The notes under the pieces are model-generated. The model was given only the letters and a program-made list of their open reading frames with translations, was not told the origin of the DNA and searched no databases. A program made the translations under genes and the position numbers. From positions 4,905,001-4,969,000 of the forward strand of contig NC_020829.1 in NCBI RefSeq assembly GCF_000349845.1: a DNA stretch of 64,000 bases, read 5' to 3'. Of this stretch, positions 40,079-51,402 are shown piece after piece. The DNA comes from Pseudomonas sp. ATCC 13867 (GTDB lineage Bacteria > Pseudomonadota > Gammaproteobacteria > Pseudomonadales > Pseudomonadaceae). Numbering within the stretch: position 1 is the first letter of the stretch; each line of letters starts with the position of its first letter.

Positions 40079-40946
40079 AAGGTTTAGCTTTTTCCAGATA
40101 ACGGAAGAACTCGTTGCTCGGATCGAGCACCAGCACGTCCTTCTTGTCGGCAAAGCTCTCGCGGTAAGCCTTGAGGCTGCGGGTGAAGGCGTAGAACTCC
40201 GGATCGGCGGTGTAGGCCTTGGCATAGATCGCCGCCGCCTTGGCATCGCCGTCACCGCGGGTCTCTTCCGACTCGCGATAGGCCTCGGCCAGCAGCACAC
40301 GACGCTGACGGTCGGCATCCGCACGGATACCTTCGGCCAGTTCGCGACCCTTGGCGCGGTGCTCGCGGGCTTCCCGCTCACGCTCGGTGCTCATGCGCTC
40401 GAACACGCTGCGGTTCACTTCCTTGGGCAGGTCGATGGCCTTGACGCGAACGTCGATGACTTCGATCCCCAGCTCCTTCTGCGCCATGCGGTTCAGCGAT
40501 GCGGTGATGTCACCCATCAGCGCATCGCGCTCACCGGACACCACTTCGTGCAGGGTGCGCTTGCCGAACTGGTCACGCAGACCGGCTTCCAGGCGCCGGG
40601 ACAGACGTTCGTCGGCGATCTGCTTCATGCCGGAGGTCGCGGTGTAGAAGCGCTCGGCATCGGAGACGCGCCACTTGGCGTAGGCGTCGACCATCACCGC
40701 TTTCTTCTCCAGCGTCAGGAAGCGCTGGGTCGGCGAATCCAGGGTCAGCAGGCGGCCGTCGAACTTGCGTACCTGGTTGACGTACGGAATCTTGAAGTGC
40801 AGACCCGGCTTCACGTCCGCGTCGACCACGCGACCGAAGCGCAGCAGCACGGCGCGCTCGGTCTGCTGGACGACATAGACGGTGCTCCACAGCGCAACCG
40901 CGGCAACGACAGCAGCGATCAGGGCAATCAGAGACTTGTTACTCAT
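40077..40946 (-). CDS. hflC: HflC, regulator of FtsH protease
   Basis: A 289-residue SPFH/prohibitin-fold membrane protein. The N-terminal anchor is LIALIAAVVAAVALWSTVYV, then VVQQTERAVLLRFGRVVDAD and VKPGLHFKIPYVNQVRKFDG, and a C-terminal coiled coil (FERMSTEREREAREHRAKGR). With HflK it forms a large periplasmic ring around FtsH. The start shares one base with the hflK stop (TGATG). Confidence 0.96.
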   Translation of the reverse strand: MSNKSLIALIAAVVAAVALWSTVYVVQQTERAVLLRFGRVVDADVKPGLHFKIPYVNQVRKFDGRLLTLDSPTQRFLTLEKKAVMVDAYAKWRVSDAERFYTATSGMKQIADERLSRRLEAGLRDQFGKRTLHEVVSGERDALMGDITASLNRMAQKELGIEVIDVRVKAIDLPKEVNRSVFERMSTEREREAREHRAKGRELAEGIRADADRQRRVLLAEAYRESEETRGDGDAKAAAIYAKAYTADPEFYAFTRSLKAYRESFADKKDVLVLDPSNEFFRYLEKAKP

Positions 40947-42112
40947 CAGCGGCTCTCCCTGGTACGCATGTCACGCTGCTGCAGGTCGTTGGCCACCCGC
41001 GAACCGATGTCTTGCGCAGTGCTGGTCGTGCTCGGCGTGCTGCTCGGGGTTGCCGAACCGCGGCCGTCCATCATCTTGTCCAGCGGCAGGTAGATCAGGT
41101 TGTTCTGACCCTGCTGGCCGGTGACCAGAACCTTGCTGGTCTGGCTCAGGACATCCTGCATGGTATCCAGGTACAGACGCTGGCGAGTGACCTCCGGCGC
41201 CTTGTGGTATTCGGCGGCCAGCTTGGTGAAGCGGTCTGCCTCACCCTGGGCGCGGGACACCACTGCATCGCGGTAACCATTGGCCTCCTCGATGACGCGC
41301 TGCGCCTGACCACGGGCTTCCGGCACCACGCCATTGGCGTAGGCCTCGGCCTGGTTCTTCTCGCGCTGCTCGTCCTCGCGGGCACGGATCACGTCGTCGA
41401 ACGCTTCCTGCACCTCACGCGGCGCGGCGGCGCTCTGGATGTTCACCTGGGTCACGGCGATGCCGGTCTTGTAGGTGTCCATGAAACGCTGAAGACGCTC
41501 GCGCACCTCGGTGGCCATCTGCTCGCGGCCCTCGGTGAGGATCTGATCCATAGTCGTCGAACCCGCCACGTGGCGCAGCGCGCTCTCGGTAGCCTGCTGC
41601 AGGCTCACCTCGGGCTGCTCGACGTTGAGCACGAAGTCCTGCAGGTTGCTGACCTTGTACTGCACGGTCAGCGGAACCTCGACGATGTTCTCGTCCTCGG
41701 TGAGCATCTGCCCCTGCTTGCTGTAAGCACGCTCGCGGGTGACGTTCTCCTGGAACTTCTTGTCGATCGGCGGGAAGTAGATGTTCAGGCCGGGCCCTAC
41801 GGTCTCGTAGTACTTGCCGAAGCGCAGGATCACCGCCTGCTCCTGTTCATCCACCACGTAGACGGCGTTGTACAGCCACAGCACGGCGAGGATCGCCAGG
41901 CCGATGCCGAACAGCCCCAGGCTGCCGCCCCTGCCGCCACCACCAGTACCGCTGCCACGCTTGGGCTTGCCGAAAATTCCGTTCAGGCTGTCTTGCAGCT
42001 TGCGGAAGGCTTCATCCAGATCAGGCGGACCCTGGCGACCGCCACCACGGCGTCCACCCCAAGGGTCCTGATCGTTCTTGTTCGAGTTGTCACCCGGCTC
42101 ATTCCAAGCCAT
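40946..42112 (-). CDS. hflK: HflK, regulator of FtsH protease
   Basis: A 388-residue SPFH-domain protein. A Gly/Arg-rich cytoplasmic N-terminus (DPWGGRRGGGRQGPPDLDEA) precedes one membrane anchor (LGLFGIGLAILAVLWLYNAV), the SPFH domain (VVDEQEQAVILRFGKYYETV, GPGLNIYFPPIDK), and a coiled coil. I chose ATG 42112 (MAWNEPGDNSNKNDQDPWGG). Partner of HflC in the FtsH holoenzyme. Confidence 0.95.
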   Translation of the reverse strand: MAWNEPGDNSNKNDQDPWGGRRGGGRQGPPDLDEAFRKLQDSLNGIFGKPKRGSGTGGGGRGGSLGLFGIGLAILAVLWLYNAVYVVDEQEQAVILRFGKYYETVGPGLNIYFPPIDKKFQENVTRERAYSKQGQMLTEDENIVEVPLTVQYKVSNLQDFVLNVEQPEVSLQQATESALRHVAGSTTMDQILTEGREQMATEVRERLQRFMDTYKTGIAVTQVNIQSAAAPREVQEAFDDVIRAREDEQREKNQAEAYANGVVPEARGQAQRVIEEANGYRDAVVSRAQGEADRFTKLAAEYHKAPEVTRQRLYLDTMQDVLSQTSKVLVTGQQGQNNLIYLPLDKMMDGRGSATPSSTPSTTSTAQDIGSRVANDLQQRDMRTRESR

Positions 42113-42207
42113 AGCGCTCTCCATCTGATAACGCGAAAACGCGCCCACGGCGCGCCCACCCATGCTACCGAATGCCCCCGCCACTGCCAAAAGCAGTGTT
42201 CCGGGCT

Positions 42208-43509
42208 TTATTGCAAAGTGTGTTGCGCAATGAACTCCGCCGGCTGCCAGCCCTCACGACTGACCAACCGGTTCAACTCGACACGCGGCAGGCGAACCTG
42301 CAACACGGCGCATCCTTGCTCGTCATGCCCCTCGGACTGTACCGCACCCAGCTCGAAGAACTGAGCACGAAGTCGTCCCAGGCGTTGCGGCAGGCAGAGC
42401 GTTCCCACGAACATGTCCTCCCCCAGCAACTCGGCGACCGCCTGCTCCACCAACTCCAGCCCACGGGATTCGCGCGCCGACACCCAGACTCGGACGGGCT
42501 TGCCGAGTTCGTCGCGCTGAATCATCGGCCGCATGTCCGGCAGCAGGTCGATCTTGTTGTACACCTCGAGTATCGGCAGCTCATTGGCACCGATTTCCTG
42601 CAGTACCGCCAGTACCTGCTCGATCTGCGCATCACGTTCCGGCTCGTGGGAGTCGATAACGTGCAGCAGCAGGTCGGCATTGCTCGACTCTTCCAAGGTA
42701 GCTCGAAACGCCTCGACCAGCTTGTGCGGCAGATGACGAATGAAGCCTACGGTGTCCGCCAGCACGATCGGTCCGACGTCATCCAGCTCCAGGCGGCGCA
42801 GGGTCGGGTCCAGGGTGGCGAACAGCTGGTTGGCGGCATAGACCTCGGAGGTGGTCAGCGCGTTGAACAGCGTGGACTTGCCGGCGTTGGTATAGCCGAC
42901 CAGGGATACCGAAGGAATCTCCGCGCGACGACGGCCGCGACGAGCCTGCTCACGCTGGCTGCGGACCTTCTCCAGGCGCGACTTGATCTGGCGGATACGT
43001 CCGCGCAGCAGGCGACGGTCGGTTTCCAGCTGGGTTTCACCCGGACCACGCAGGCCGATACCGCCCTTCTGGCGTTCGAGGTGAGTCCAGCCGCGCACCA
43101 GGCGCGTGCTCATGTGTTCCAACTGGGCGAGCTCCACCTGCAACTTACCCTCATGGGTACGCGCACGTTGAGCGAAGATATCGAGGATCAACCCCGTCCG
43201 GTCGAGCACACGGCATTCGAGCGCACGCTCGAGGTTGCGCTCCTGACTCGGAGTAAGGGTGTGATTGAAGATGATCAGCTCGACCTTCTCGGCATGGACG
43301 AGGTCGTGCAACTCATCGACCTTGCCGCTGCCGATCAGGTACTTGGCTGAAGGCTGGTGGCGCGAAATGCTGATGAACGCTACGGATTCCGCGCCCGCCG
43401 AACGTGCCAGCTCCTGGAACTCCTGCGGGTCTTCGCGCGCCTCGGGGTCCTGACCTTCCAGATGGACCAGAATGGCCCGTTCCCCACCACCCGGGCGCTC
43501 AAAGAACAA
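42208..43509 (-). CDS. hflX: Ribosome-associated GTPase HflX
   Basis: A 433-residue GTPase that rescues and splits stalled 70S ribosomes. The N-terminal HflX domain includes RTGLILDIFAQRARTHEGKL and ERQKGGIGLRGPGETQLETD; the G domain has the P-loop GYTNAGKSTLFNAL, DTVGFIRHLP and NKID. The start codon is TTG at 43509 with GGGAG 8 nt upstream. It lies 12 nt after hfq in the hfq-hflX-hflK-hflC operon. Confidence 0.96.
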   Translation of the reverse strand: MFFERPGGGERAILVHLEGQDPEAREDPQEFQELARSAGAESVAFISISRHQPSAKYLIGSGKVDELHDLVHAEKVELIIFNHTLTPSQERNLERALECRVLDRTGLILDIFAQRARTHEGKLQVELAQLEHMSTRLVRGWTHLERQKGGIGLRGPGETQLETDRRLLRGRIRQIKSRLEKVRSQREQARRGRRRAEIPSVSLVGYTNAGKSTLFNALTTSEVYAANQLFATLDPTLRRLELDDVGPIVLADTVGFIRHLPHKLVEAFRATLEESSNADLLLHVIDSHEPERDAQIEQVLAVLQEIGANELPILEVYNKIDLLPDMRPMIQRDELGKPVRVWVSARESRGLELVEQAVAELLGEDMFVGTLCLPQRLGRLRAQFFELGAVQSEGHDEQGCAVLQVRLPRVELNRLVSREGWQPAEFIAQHTLQ

Positions 43510-43521
43510 GGCGGACTCCCG

Positions 43522-43803
<282 letters not shown>

Positions 43804-43877
43804 TTAGTAAGTAGTCGAATTTGGCTTAACGCCGTCCTGAACCCCAAGGATAGACGGCCGGAATTAAGGTCTCGAGC

Positions 43878-44831
43878 CTATATGGAGACCGCCTCAAGGT
43901 ATTTCAAGGCACGCGGCAAATTGTCGCTTGCCTGGCTGTCCAACCAGTGTAGATGGCTCCAGCTGCGCAGCCAGGTAAACTGGCGCTTGGCCAGCTGTCG
44001 CGTGGCGATGACGCCGCGCTCCACCATCTCAGCGTAGGACAGTTTGCCTTCAAGGTAATCCCATACCTGACGGTAACCCACCGCTCGTATGGACGGCAGC
44101 CCCGCATGCAAATCACCTCTTGCGCGAAGGCGTTCGACCTCGGCGATGAAGCCCTGTTCCAGCATCTGGTCAAAACGTTGCGCGATACGCGCGTGCAGCA
44201 CCTGGCGCTGCAGAGGCGCAATCGCCAGATGGGCGACAGTATACGGCAATTGTCCGCCGAAACCCGCACTTTCACTCGCCTGGCGATGGCGGTGTGCAGT
44301 CATGGACATACCGCTTACGCGATAGACCTCCAGCGCCCGGACGAGCCGCTGCGGATCGTTCGGATGAATGCGCGCGGCCGACTCCGGGTCCACGCGCGCC
44401 AGCTCCGCGTGCAGGGCGCCCCAGCCGTCGGCCTCGGCCCAGGCCTCCAGTTCGACGCGCACCGCGGGGTCGGCGCCGGGCATGTCGGCCAGGCCTTCCA
44501 GCAATGCCTTGAAATACAACATGGTGCCGCCGACCAGCAGCGGAATGCGGCCGGCGGCGGTGATCTCGTCCATCGCCGCCAGGGCGTCGGCGCGAAACTC
44601 CGCCGCCGAATAGGCTTCGCCGGGGTCGCGGATGTCGATCAGGCGATGCGGAAACTCTGCCAGCACCTCGCGGGGCGGCTTGGCGGTACCGATGTCCATG
44701 CCCCGGTAGATCAGCGCCGAATCCACGCTGATCAGCTCCACCGGCAACAGGCGCGCCAGCTCCAGCGCCAGGTCGGTCTTGCCGGCGGCGGTGGGGCCCA
44801 TGAGGAAAATCGCGGGAGGCAGGGAGGACAT
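43878..44831 (-). CDS. miaA: tRNA dimethylallyltransferase MiaA
   Basis: A 317-residue enzyme that prenylates A37 of UNN-reading tRNAs. P-loop [36 protein letters not shown] holds the tRNA/DMAPP-binding aspartate and serine; [15 protein letters not shown] and the late [13 protein letters not shown] and [12 protein letters not shown] segments complete the signature. It sits between mutL and hfq, the classic order. Confidence 0.97.
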   Translation of the reverse strand: MSSLPPAIFLMGPTAAGKTDLALELARLLPVELISVDSALIYRGMDIGTAKPPREVLAEFPHRLIDIRDPGEAYSAAEFRADALAAMDEITAAGRIPLLVGGTMLYFKALLEGLADMPGADPAVRVELEAWAEADGWGALHAELARVDPESAARIHPNDPQRLVRALEVYRVSGMSMTAHRHRQASESAGFGGQLPYTVAHLAIAPLQRQVLHARIAQRFDQMLEQGFIAEVERLRARGDLHAGLPSIRAVGYRQVWDYLEGKLSYAEMVERGVIATRQLAKRQFTWLRSWSHLHWLDSQASDNLPRALKYLEAVSI

Positions 44832-44929
44832 CGAGAGCTCGTTATTACGTACTGCTGGTTATTGCGCGCTGCTGAATCGTTTGGCGCGCAGTGTACTGCA
44901 GAAAGCTGAACGCCACCTTACGGGAATGA

Positions 44930-46840
44930 TCAGCGTCCGCGCAGGAACAGTTTGTCCAGCTCGTCGAGGCCCAGTTGCGTCCAGGTCGGTCGGCCGTGGT
45001 TGCACTGGCCGCTGCGCTCGGTCACTTCCATGTCGCGCAGCAGGCCGTTCATTTCCGGCACGGTCAACCGGCGGTTGGCGCGCACGGCGCCGTGGCAGGC
45101 CATAGTGCCGAGCAGCTCGTTGAGGTGCGCCTGGATGCGGTCGCTGGTGCCGTACTCCAGCAGGTCGGCGAGCACATCACGCACCAGTTGGGTGGCCTCG
45201 GCCTGCTTGAGCAGCGCGGGAATCTGGCGGATCGCCAGGGTTTCCGGGCCGAGCCGTTGCAGTTCGAAGCCGAGCCTGGAAAACCACTCCCCATGCTCCT
45301 CGGCGCAGTCCGCCTCACGCTCGCTGACGGCGACGGACTCCGGCACCAGTAGCGGCTGGCCACGCAGCCCCTCACTGGCCATCGCCGTCTTCAGGCGCTC
45401 GTAGGTGATGCGCTCGTGCGCCGCGTGCATGTCCACCAGCACCAGGCCGTGGGCGTTCTCGGCGAGGATATAGATACCCTTGAGCTGCGCCAGGGCGTAG
45501 CCCAGCGGCGGCACGTCCTGGCTGCTTTCCGGCAGCGCTTGCGGCGCCTGCTCGGGCAGCGGTGCGAAATAGGCCTTGTAGGCGCCCTGCGCCTCCTGGA
45601 TAGGCGGCATTTCCGGGCGGTTCGGCTGATAACCGTAGCCGCCACCACCGCCGGAGCCAGAACTGCCGGAAACCGGGCCGGGCTGCCAGGCGCGCGCGGC
45701 GGCCGGAGCCTCCAGCACGGTCTCGGACAGGCGCATTTCGCCCTGCGGGCCGAACTCGCCGGCTTCCGCACCGGTCGGGCGCGGCACGGTCAGGGTGGTC
45801 GCCCCTGGCGGCGCCAGCTGGTCGTCCGGACGCACTTCCGCCAGCGCCCGGTGCAGGGTGCCGTAGAGGAAGTCGTGGACCATGCGACTGTCGCGGAAGC
45901 GCACTTCGTGCTTGGTCGGGTGGACGTTGACATCCACCACCGCCGGATCGACCTCGAAGAACAACACGAAGGTCGGATGGCGGCCGTTGTACAGCACATC
46001 GCGATAGGCCTGGCGCACGGCGTGGGCGACCAGTTTGTCGCGCACCATGCGGCCGTTCACATAGAAGTACTGCAGGTCCGGCTGACTGCGGGAGAAAGTC
46101 GGCAGGCCGACCCAGCCCCACAGGTGCAGACCGTTGCGCTCCACCTCGATGGGCATGGCCTGCTCGAGGAAGCCGGAGCTGCACACGGCACCGACGCGGC
46201 GGGCGCGGGAGGCTTCGTCCTTCGCTTCATGCAGCGAGAGGATGGTCTTGCCGTTGTGACGCAGGTGGAAAGCCACGTCGAAGCGCGCCAAGGCGAGGCG
46301 CTTGATGACTTCCTGCAGATGATCGAACTCGGTCTTCTCGGCGCGCAGGAACTTGCGCCGCGCCGGGGTATTGAAGAACAGGTCGCGCACTTCGATGCTG
46401 GTGCCCACCGGGTGGGCCGCCGGCTTCACAGTGGATTCCATGTCGCGGCCCTCGACCTCGACCTGCCAGGCCTGCTCGGCGTCGGCGGTGCGCGAAGTCA
46501 GGGTCAGGCGCGAGACGGAACTGATCGAGGCCAGCGCTTCGCCACGGAAGCCCAGGCTCATTACCCGTTCGAGGTCTTCCAGTTCGCGGATCTTGCTGGT
46601 GGCGTGGCGCGCCAGGGCCAGCGGCAGGTCCTCGGCGGGAATGCCGCTGCCATCGTCGCGCACGCGCAGCAGCTTGACGCCGCCCTGCTCGACTTCGATA
46701 TCGATGCGCTTGGCGCCGGCGTCCAGGCAGTTTTCCAGCAGTTCCTTGATGACCGACGCAGGGCGTTCGACCACTTCGCCGGCAGCGATCTGGTTGGCCA
46801 GCCGCGGCGTCAGCAGCTGGATACGGCGAACGTCACTCAT
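44930..46840 (-). CDS. mutL: DNA mismatch repair protein MutL
   Basis: A 636-residue GHKL ATPase that links MutS to downstream repair. N-terminal motifs: [34 protein letters not shown] and [19 protein letters not shown]. The C-terminal domain contains [12 protein letters not shown], fitting the DxHAx2Ex4E endonuclease motif, so this MutL is probably a nicking type, consistent with no MutH in Pseudomonas. A proline/glycine-rich linker ([14 protein letters not shown]) joins the halves. The start overlaps the amiB stop (ATGA). Confidence 0.97.
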   Translation of the reverse strand: MSDVRRIQLLTPRLANQIAAGEVVERPASVIKELLENCLDAGAKRIDIEVEQGGVKLLRVRDDGSGIPAEDLPLALARHATSKIRELEDLERVMSLGFRGEALASISSVSRLTLTSRTADAEQAWQVEVEGRDMESTVKPAAHPVGTSIEVRDLFFNTPARRKFLRAEKTEFDHLQEVIKRLALARFDVAFHLRHNGKTILSLHEAKDEASRARRVGAVCSSGFLEQAMPIEVERNGLHLWGWVGLPTFSRSQPDLQYFYVNGRMVRDKLVAHAVRQAYRDVLYNGRHPTFVLFFEVDPAVVDVNVHPTKHEVRFRDSRMVHDFLYGTLHRALAEVRPDDQLAPPGATTLTVPRPTGAEAGEFGPQGEMRLSETVLEAPAAARAWQPGPVSGSSGSGGGGGYGYQPNRPEMPPIQEAQGAYKAYFAPLPEQAPQALPESSQDVPPLGYALAQLKGIYILAENAHGLVLVDMHAAHERITYERLKTAMASEGLRGQPLLVPESVAVSEREADCAEEHGEWFSRLGFELQRLGPETLAIRQIPALLKQAEATQLVRDVLADLLEYGTSDRIQAHLNELLGTMACHGAVRANRRLTVPEMNGLLRDMEVTERSGQCNHGRPTWTQLGLDELDKLFLRGR

Positions 46841-48279
46841 TGCTGCGACGCCAGGGCGGTGCCCGGAATCTTCAGCACCTGGCCAACCTTCAGGCTGTCG
46901 CTCTTGAGGTTGTTGGCGCTGCGGATGGAAGCGGTGCTCACGTCATAGCGGCTGGCGATCATGCCCAGGCTCTCGCCGGGACGCACCACGTGCTCGCGCG
47001 GACCGCTGGAGAGCTGGCCGCCGTCGCGCAGCGAGGCGATATAGGTGCCCGGCGGCGGCGTCTGCACGAAGTACTGGCGAACGCCACCGGCAATGGAGCG
47101 CGCCAGCGCTTGCTGGTGCGAGCGGCTGGCGAGTTTCTGCGATTCGCTCGGGTTGGAGATGAAGCCGGTTTCCACCAGGATCGACGGAATGTCCGGGGAC
47201 TTCAGCACCATGAAGCCAGCCTGCTCCACGCGCCGCTTGTGCAGCGACGTGATCCGGCCGACGTTGGTCAGCACCTTGTGGCCGACATCCAGGCTGGAGG
47301 ACATGGTGGCGGTCATCGACAGGTCGAGCAGCACGCCGGCGAGCATCTTGTCCTTGTCGTCGAGGTTCACGCCGCCATCGCCGCCGATCAGGTCAGAACG
47401 GTTTTCGCTGTCGGCCAGCCAGCGCGCGGTTTCGGAGGTAGCGCCACGGTCGGACAGGGCGAACACCGAGGCACCGAAGGCGCTGCGGCTGGGCGCGGCA
47501 TCGGCGTGGATGGAGACGAACAGGTCCGCGCCCTTCTTGCGGGCAATGGCGGTACGCCCGCGCAGCGGGATGAAGTAGTCGCCGGTACGGGTCAGTTCCG
47601 CGCGGAAGCCTTTCATCTGGTTGATCTGGCGCTGCAGCTCGCGGGCGATGGCCAGGGTGATGTTCTTTTCATGCAGGCCGTTCGGACCGAGGGCGCCCGG
47701 GTCTTCGCCGCCGTGGCCGGCGTCGATGGCGACGACGATGTCACGCTTGCCGCCCGTGCTGGGCGCGGGAATCCTGGTCACCGACTGTGCGGGACTGACA
47801 GGTACGGCGGGCACGCCGGGAGTCGGCGTGGCCGGAACGTCCGGCGCGATGTCGGCCCCCTGGTCGTACAGGTCGACGACCAGGCGGTTGCCGTACTGCT
47901 GGTTCGGCGCCAGCACGAAACTCTTGGGCGTGACCGGGTTCTTCAGGTCCAGCACCAGGCGCAAGTCGGTGGGCGAACGCTGGGCCGAGCGCACCGCGCT
48001 AATGGGTGTGTTGCCGAGCTTGAGCTTGTCCAGCGCGGTGGACATCTGCGCGCCGTTGATATCGACGACGATGCGGTTAGGCGCGCTGAGCGTGAACAGG
48101 CTGTGCTGCACAGGACCGGACAGATCGAACACCAGGCGGGTGTTGTCCGGCGCCCGCCAGATACGGACACTCTTGATTTGCGTGGCGGCAAAAGCCTCGC
48201 CGGCAATCATTGCCAGCAAAACAGTCATCCCCGTCAATAGCGCCCGCAGGCGCAACCCCCAACCCATCTTTTTTCTCAT
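46837..48279 (-). CDS. amiB: N-acetylmuramoyl-L-alanine amidase AmiB
   Basis: A 480-residue periplasmic amidase that splits septal peptidoglycan. Order: signal peptide (to about residue 31), AMIN domain ([20 protein letters not shown]), a Pro-rich linker, an Amidase_3 domain with zinc ligands in [19 protein letters not shown] and [11 protein letters not shown] and the catalytic [13 protein letters not shown], and a C-terminal LysM ([20 protein letters not shown]). ATG 48279 overlaps the tsaE stop (ATGA). Confidence 0.96.
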   Translation of the reverse strand: MRKKMGWGLRLRALLTGMTVLLAMIAGEAFAATQIKSVRIWRAPDNTRLVFDLSGPVQHSLFTLSAPNRIVVDINGAQMSTALDKLKLGNTPISAVRSAQRSPTDLRLVLDLKNPVTPKSFVLAPNQQYGNRLVVDLYDQGADIAPDVPATPTPGVPAVPVSPAQSVTRIPAPSTGGKRDIVVAIDAGHGGEDPGALGPNGLHEKNITLAIARELQRQINQMKGFRAELTRTGDYFIPLRGRTAIARKKGADLFVSIHADAAPSRSAFGASVFALSDRGATSETARWLADSENRSDLIGGDGGVNLDDKDKMLAGVLLDLSMTATMSSSLDVGHKVLTNVGRITSLHKRRVEQAGFMVLKSPDIPSILVETGFISNPSESQKLASRSHQQALARSIAGGVRQYFVQTPPPGTYIASLRDGGQLSSGPREHVVRPGESLGMIASRYDVSTASIRSANNLKSDSLKVGQVLKIPGTALASQQ

Positions 48280-48743
48280 GCTCCCGTGGCCAGGGCGGCA
48301 CACCAGGCTTCGCCCCGCGCACCCTGCGGCGTCAGGCGCAGCATGCGACCGCCCGCATGCGGGGTAATGGTAATGTCCATGTCGGCCTTTGGCAAAATGC
48401 CTGTGCCCCGTTCAGCCCATTCGATCAGGCACAGGGCATCACCCTCGAAGTAGTCGCGGATGCCGAGGAACTCCAGCTCCTCCGGGTCGGCCAGGCGGTA
48501 GAGGTCGAAGTGGAAGGCGCGGACCGGTCCGATCTCGTAGGGCTCGACCAGGGTGAAGGTCGGACTCTTCACCGCCCCGCCATGCCCCAATCCTCGCAGG
48601 ATGCCGCGCGACAGCGTGGTCTTGCCGGCGCCCAGGTCGCCGTGCAGATAGATGATGCCGCGTCCGCCGGTCGCCGAGGCAATCTTCCGTCCGAGGTCGT
48701 ACATGGCCTCTTCGCCCTCGGCGAACAGATTCAGTTCAGGCAT
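48276..48743 (-). CDS. tsaE: tRNA threonylcarbamoyladenosine ATPase TsaE
   Basis: A 155-residue P-loop ATPase of the t6A-modification complex with TsaB and TsaD. Walker A is LHGDLGAGKTTLSRGIL; SPTFTLVEPYEI and the HFDLYRLADPEELEFLGIRD segment are family signatures, with Walker-B-like LCLIEWAERG. It overlaps nnrE by 13 nt and amiB by ATGA. Confidence 0.96.
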   Translation of the reverse strand: MPELNLFAEGEEAMYDLGRKIASATGGRGIIYLHGDLGAGKTTLSRGILRGLGHGGAVKSPTFTLVEPYEIGPVRAFHFDLYRLADPEELEFLGIRDYFEGDALCLIEWAERGTGILPKADMDITITPHAGGRMLRLTPQGARGEAWCAALATGA

Positions 48744-50227
48744 GGACTGTGCTCCTCGAGCAACTGACGAACGGCAGGGATCAGATCGGTGGCGGCCAGC
48801 CCCCTGCCCTGCGGACCGAGCGACTCGCCGGCGCGGGCGTGGAGCCAGACGGCCAGGCAGGCCGCATCGAAACAGGGCATCCCCTGCGCCAGCAACGCGC
48901 CGAGTATGCCGCAGAGCACGTCGCCCAGCCCGGCGCCGGCCATGATCGGATGGCCGTGACTGCACAGCGCCAGCCGTCCATCCGGAGCGGCGATCAGGCT
49001 GCCGACACCCTTGAGCACCACAACCGCCTGGTACCGTTGCGCCAGCGCGTGGGCCGCGCTCGGCCGGTCGGCCTGAACGTCGGCCGTGGAGACGCCCAGC
49101 AATCGTGCCGCTTCGGCGGGATGCGGGGTCATCACCCAGTCGCCGGACGGGCGCGAAACCAGGCCCTCCGCCAACAGGTTGAGCGCATCGGCGTCCCAAA
49201 CCTGGGTACGCTCCAGGCTGGCCGCCGCGCTGACCAGTACACGCCCCCAGGCCTCACGCCCCACACCCGGCCCCACCACCAGCACGCTGGCCCGCTCGGC
49301 CACGCGCAACAGTTCGGCGGACGAGGAAACGCCACGCGCCATCAGCTCCGGGCAGCGGGCCAGGGCACCGACGACGTGCGGCGCGCGGGTCGCCAGCGAT
49401 ACCAGTCCGGCGCCGCAACGCAGCGCGCTTTCGGCGGCCAGCAGCACCGCGCCACCCATGCCGGTATCGCCGCCGATCACCAGCGCGTGGCCGAACAGGC
49501 CCTTGTGCGCGGCCTTCGGGCGCGCGGCCAGGCGAGCCAAGGATGCGGGAGCGAGACGACGGGCAACGCAGTCGTCGGGAATCAGCGCCGGATCGGCATC
49601 CAGAGCGTCGAACACCCGCTCGCCGCACTGGTCCGGCCCGTTCGCGGTGAACAGCCCCAGCTTGAGGCCGATGAAGGTCACGGTCAGGTCCGCACGAACG
49701 GCGCAACCCAGCACCTGGCCGGTGTCCGCGCTCAGGCCGGAGGGGATGTCCACGCTCAGCACCGGCAGGCCGCTGGCGTTGATCGCGGCGATGGCCGAGG
49801 CATAAGGCTCGCGCACCGCACCGCCCAGACCGGTGCCGAGCAACGCATCGACCAGCACCCCACGCAGCTCCGCGCGGTCACTCCAGGCTTCGATATCCAC
49901 ACCCGCCGCCCGCGCCTCGCCGTGGGCGGACGCCGCGTCGCCGGACAACCGCGCGGCATCCCCCACCGCCAGCACCCGCGCGCGCCAGCCGGCACGCAGG
50001 GCCAGGGCGGCGATCAGGTAGCCGTCGCCGGCGTTGTTACCGTGGCCGGCGAGCACGCTGATCTCGCCCGCGTCCGGCCAGTGCCGGCGCAGGGCACGCC
50101 AGGCGGCGTGGGCCGCACGACGCATCAGTTCGAAGCCGGGCGTGCCGGCGGCGATCAGGCGCGCGTCGAGGTCGCGTACCTGCTGGGCGCTGTAGAGGTT
50201 AAGGGGCAGATCGTCGTGGGCAGTCAT
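48731..50227 (-). CDS. nnrE: Bifunctional NAD(P)H-hydrate epimerase / ADP-dependent dehydratase
   Basis: A 498-residue fusion that repairs damaged NAD(P)HX. The N-terminal YjeF epimerase domain (about residues 1-220) has VLAGHGNNAGDGYLIAALAL and VDIPSGLSADTGQVLG. The C-terminal CARKD dehydratase domain has GGDTGMGGAVLLAAESALRC, TPHPAEAARLLG, and MAGAGLGDVLCGILGALLAQ. The GLGDVL replaces the commoner GTGDVL, a small oddity. I chose ATG 50227 (MTAHDDLPLNLYSAQQV). Divergent from queG; first gene of the long minus-strand run. Confidence 0.93.
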   Translation of the reverse strand: MTAHDDLPLNLYSAQQVRDLDARLIAAGTPGFELMRRAAHAAWRALRRHWPDAGEISVLAGHGNNAGDGYLIAALALRAGWRARVLAVGDAARLSGDAASAHGEARAAGVDIEAWSDRAELRGVLVDALLGTGLGGAVREPYASAIAAINASGLPVLSVDIPSGLSADTGQVLGCAVRADLTVTFIGLKLGLFTANGPDQCGERVFDALDADPALIPDDCVARRLAPASLARLAARPKAAHKGLFGHALVIGGDTGMGGAVLLAAESALRCGAGLVSLATRAPHVVGALARCPELMARGVSSSAELLRVAERASVLVVGPGVGREAWGRVLVSAAASLERTQVWDADALNLLAEGLVSRPSGDWVMTPHPAEAARLLGVSTADVQADRPSAAHALAQRYQAVVVLKGVGSLIAAPDGRLALCSHGHPIMAGAGLGDVLCGILGALLAQGMPCFDAACLAVWLHARAGESLGPQGRGLAATDLIPAVRQLLEEHSPCLN

Positions 50228-50331
50228 CGCTGTTCCGGGCGGCAGATTGTGTCGCCTTGGCGTACGGACGGGCCGACGCCGGCAAGGTCTGGCAGAATTA
50301 TACCCACCCGGACTTCCGTTTCTCGCCTTCC

Positions 50332-51393
50332 ATGCACGATTCGACACTCGACTACACCGACCTCGCCCGTTCCATCAAGGAGTGGGGGCGCGAACTCGGC
50401 TTCCAGCAGGTCGGCATCGCCGGGCTCGACCTGGAGCAGCACGGCGAGCACCTGCAACGCTGGCTGGAAGCGGGCTACCACGGCGAGATGGACTACATGG
50501 GCGCCCACGGCAGCAAGCGCTGGCGGCCGGACGAACTGGTGCCCGGCACGCTGCGGGTGGTCTCGCTGCGCATGGACTACCTGCCCGGCGACACCCGCAT
50601 GGCACAGGTGCTGGGCAACCCGGAGAAAGCCTACGTCTCGCGCTACGCCCTGGGCCGCGACTATCACAAGCTGATCCGCAAGCGCCTGCAGCAACTGGCC
50701 GAGCGCATCCAGCAGCAGGTCGGGCCGTTCGGCTTCCGCGCCTTCGTCGACAGCGCGCCGGTACTGGAGAAGGCCATCGCCGAGCAGTCGGGCCTCGGCT
50801 GGATCGGCAAGAACACCCTGGTGCTCAACCGCAAGGCCGGCAGCTACTTCTTCCTCGGCGAGCTGTTCACCGACCTGCCGCTGCCGGTGGACGAGTCCCA
50901 CGGCACGGAGCACTGCGGGCGCTGCTCGGCCTGCCTGGACATCTGCCCCACCGCCGCCTTCGTCGCCCCCTACGTGCTGGACGCGCGGCGTTGCATTTCC
51001 TACCTGACCATCGAGCTGAAAGGCCCGATTCCCGAGGACCTGCGCCCGCTGATCGGCAACCGCGTGTTCGGCTGCGACGATTGCCAGATGGTCTGCCCGT
51101 GGAACCGCTTCGCCCGCGCCACCGACCAGGGCGACTTCCAGCCCCGGCACAGCCTGGACAACGCGGCGCTGGCGGAACTGTTCCTGTGGACGGAGGAGGA
51201 GTTTCTCAGCCGCACCGAAGGCTCGCCGCTGCGGCGCGCCGGTTATGAGCGCTGGCTGAGGAACCTGGCCGTGGGCCTGGGCAATGCGCCGTCCACCATC
51301 CCGGTGATCGAGGCGCTGAAGGCGCGCCGGGCGTTCCCGTCGGAACTGGTGCGCGAGCATGTGGAGTGGGCACTGGGCCGGCATCAGGCCTGA
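50332..51393 (+). CDS. queG: Epoxyqueuosine reductase QueG
   Basis: A 353-residue cobalamin and iron-sulfur enzyme that performs the last step of queuosine formation in tRNA. It has two ferredoxin-like clusters, HCGRCSACLDICPTAAF and GCDDCQMVCPWNRFA, and the conserved SGLGWIGKNTLVLNRKAGSY and YHKLIRKRLQQLAERIQ. I chose ATG 50332 (MHDSTLDYTDLAR). A 104-bp spacer separates it from divergent nnrE. Confidence 0.95.
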   Translation: MHDSTLDYTDLARSIKEWGRELGFQQVGIAGLDLEQHGEHLQRWLEAGYHGEMDYMGAHGSKRWRPDELVPGTLRVVSLRMDYLPGDTRMAQVLGNPEKAYVSRYALGRDYHKLIRKRLQQLAERIQQQVGPFGFRAFVDSAPVLEKAIAEQSGLGWIGKNTLVLNRKAGSYFFLGELFTDLPLPVDESHGTEHCGRCSACLDICPTAAFVAPYVLDARRCISYLTIELKGPIPEDLRPLIGNRVFGCDDCQMVCPWNRFARATDQGDFQPRHSLDNAALAELFLWTEEEFLSRTEGSPLRRAGYERWLRNLAVGLGNAPSTIPVIEALKARRAFPSELVREHVEWALGRHQA

Positions 51394-51402
51394 AAGGTAT
51401 TT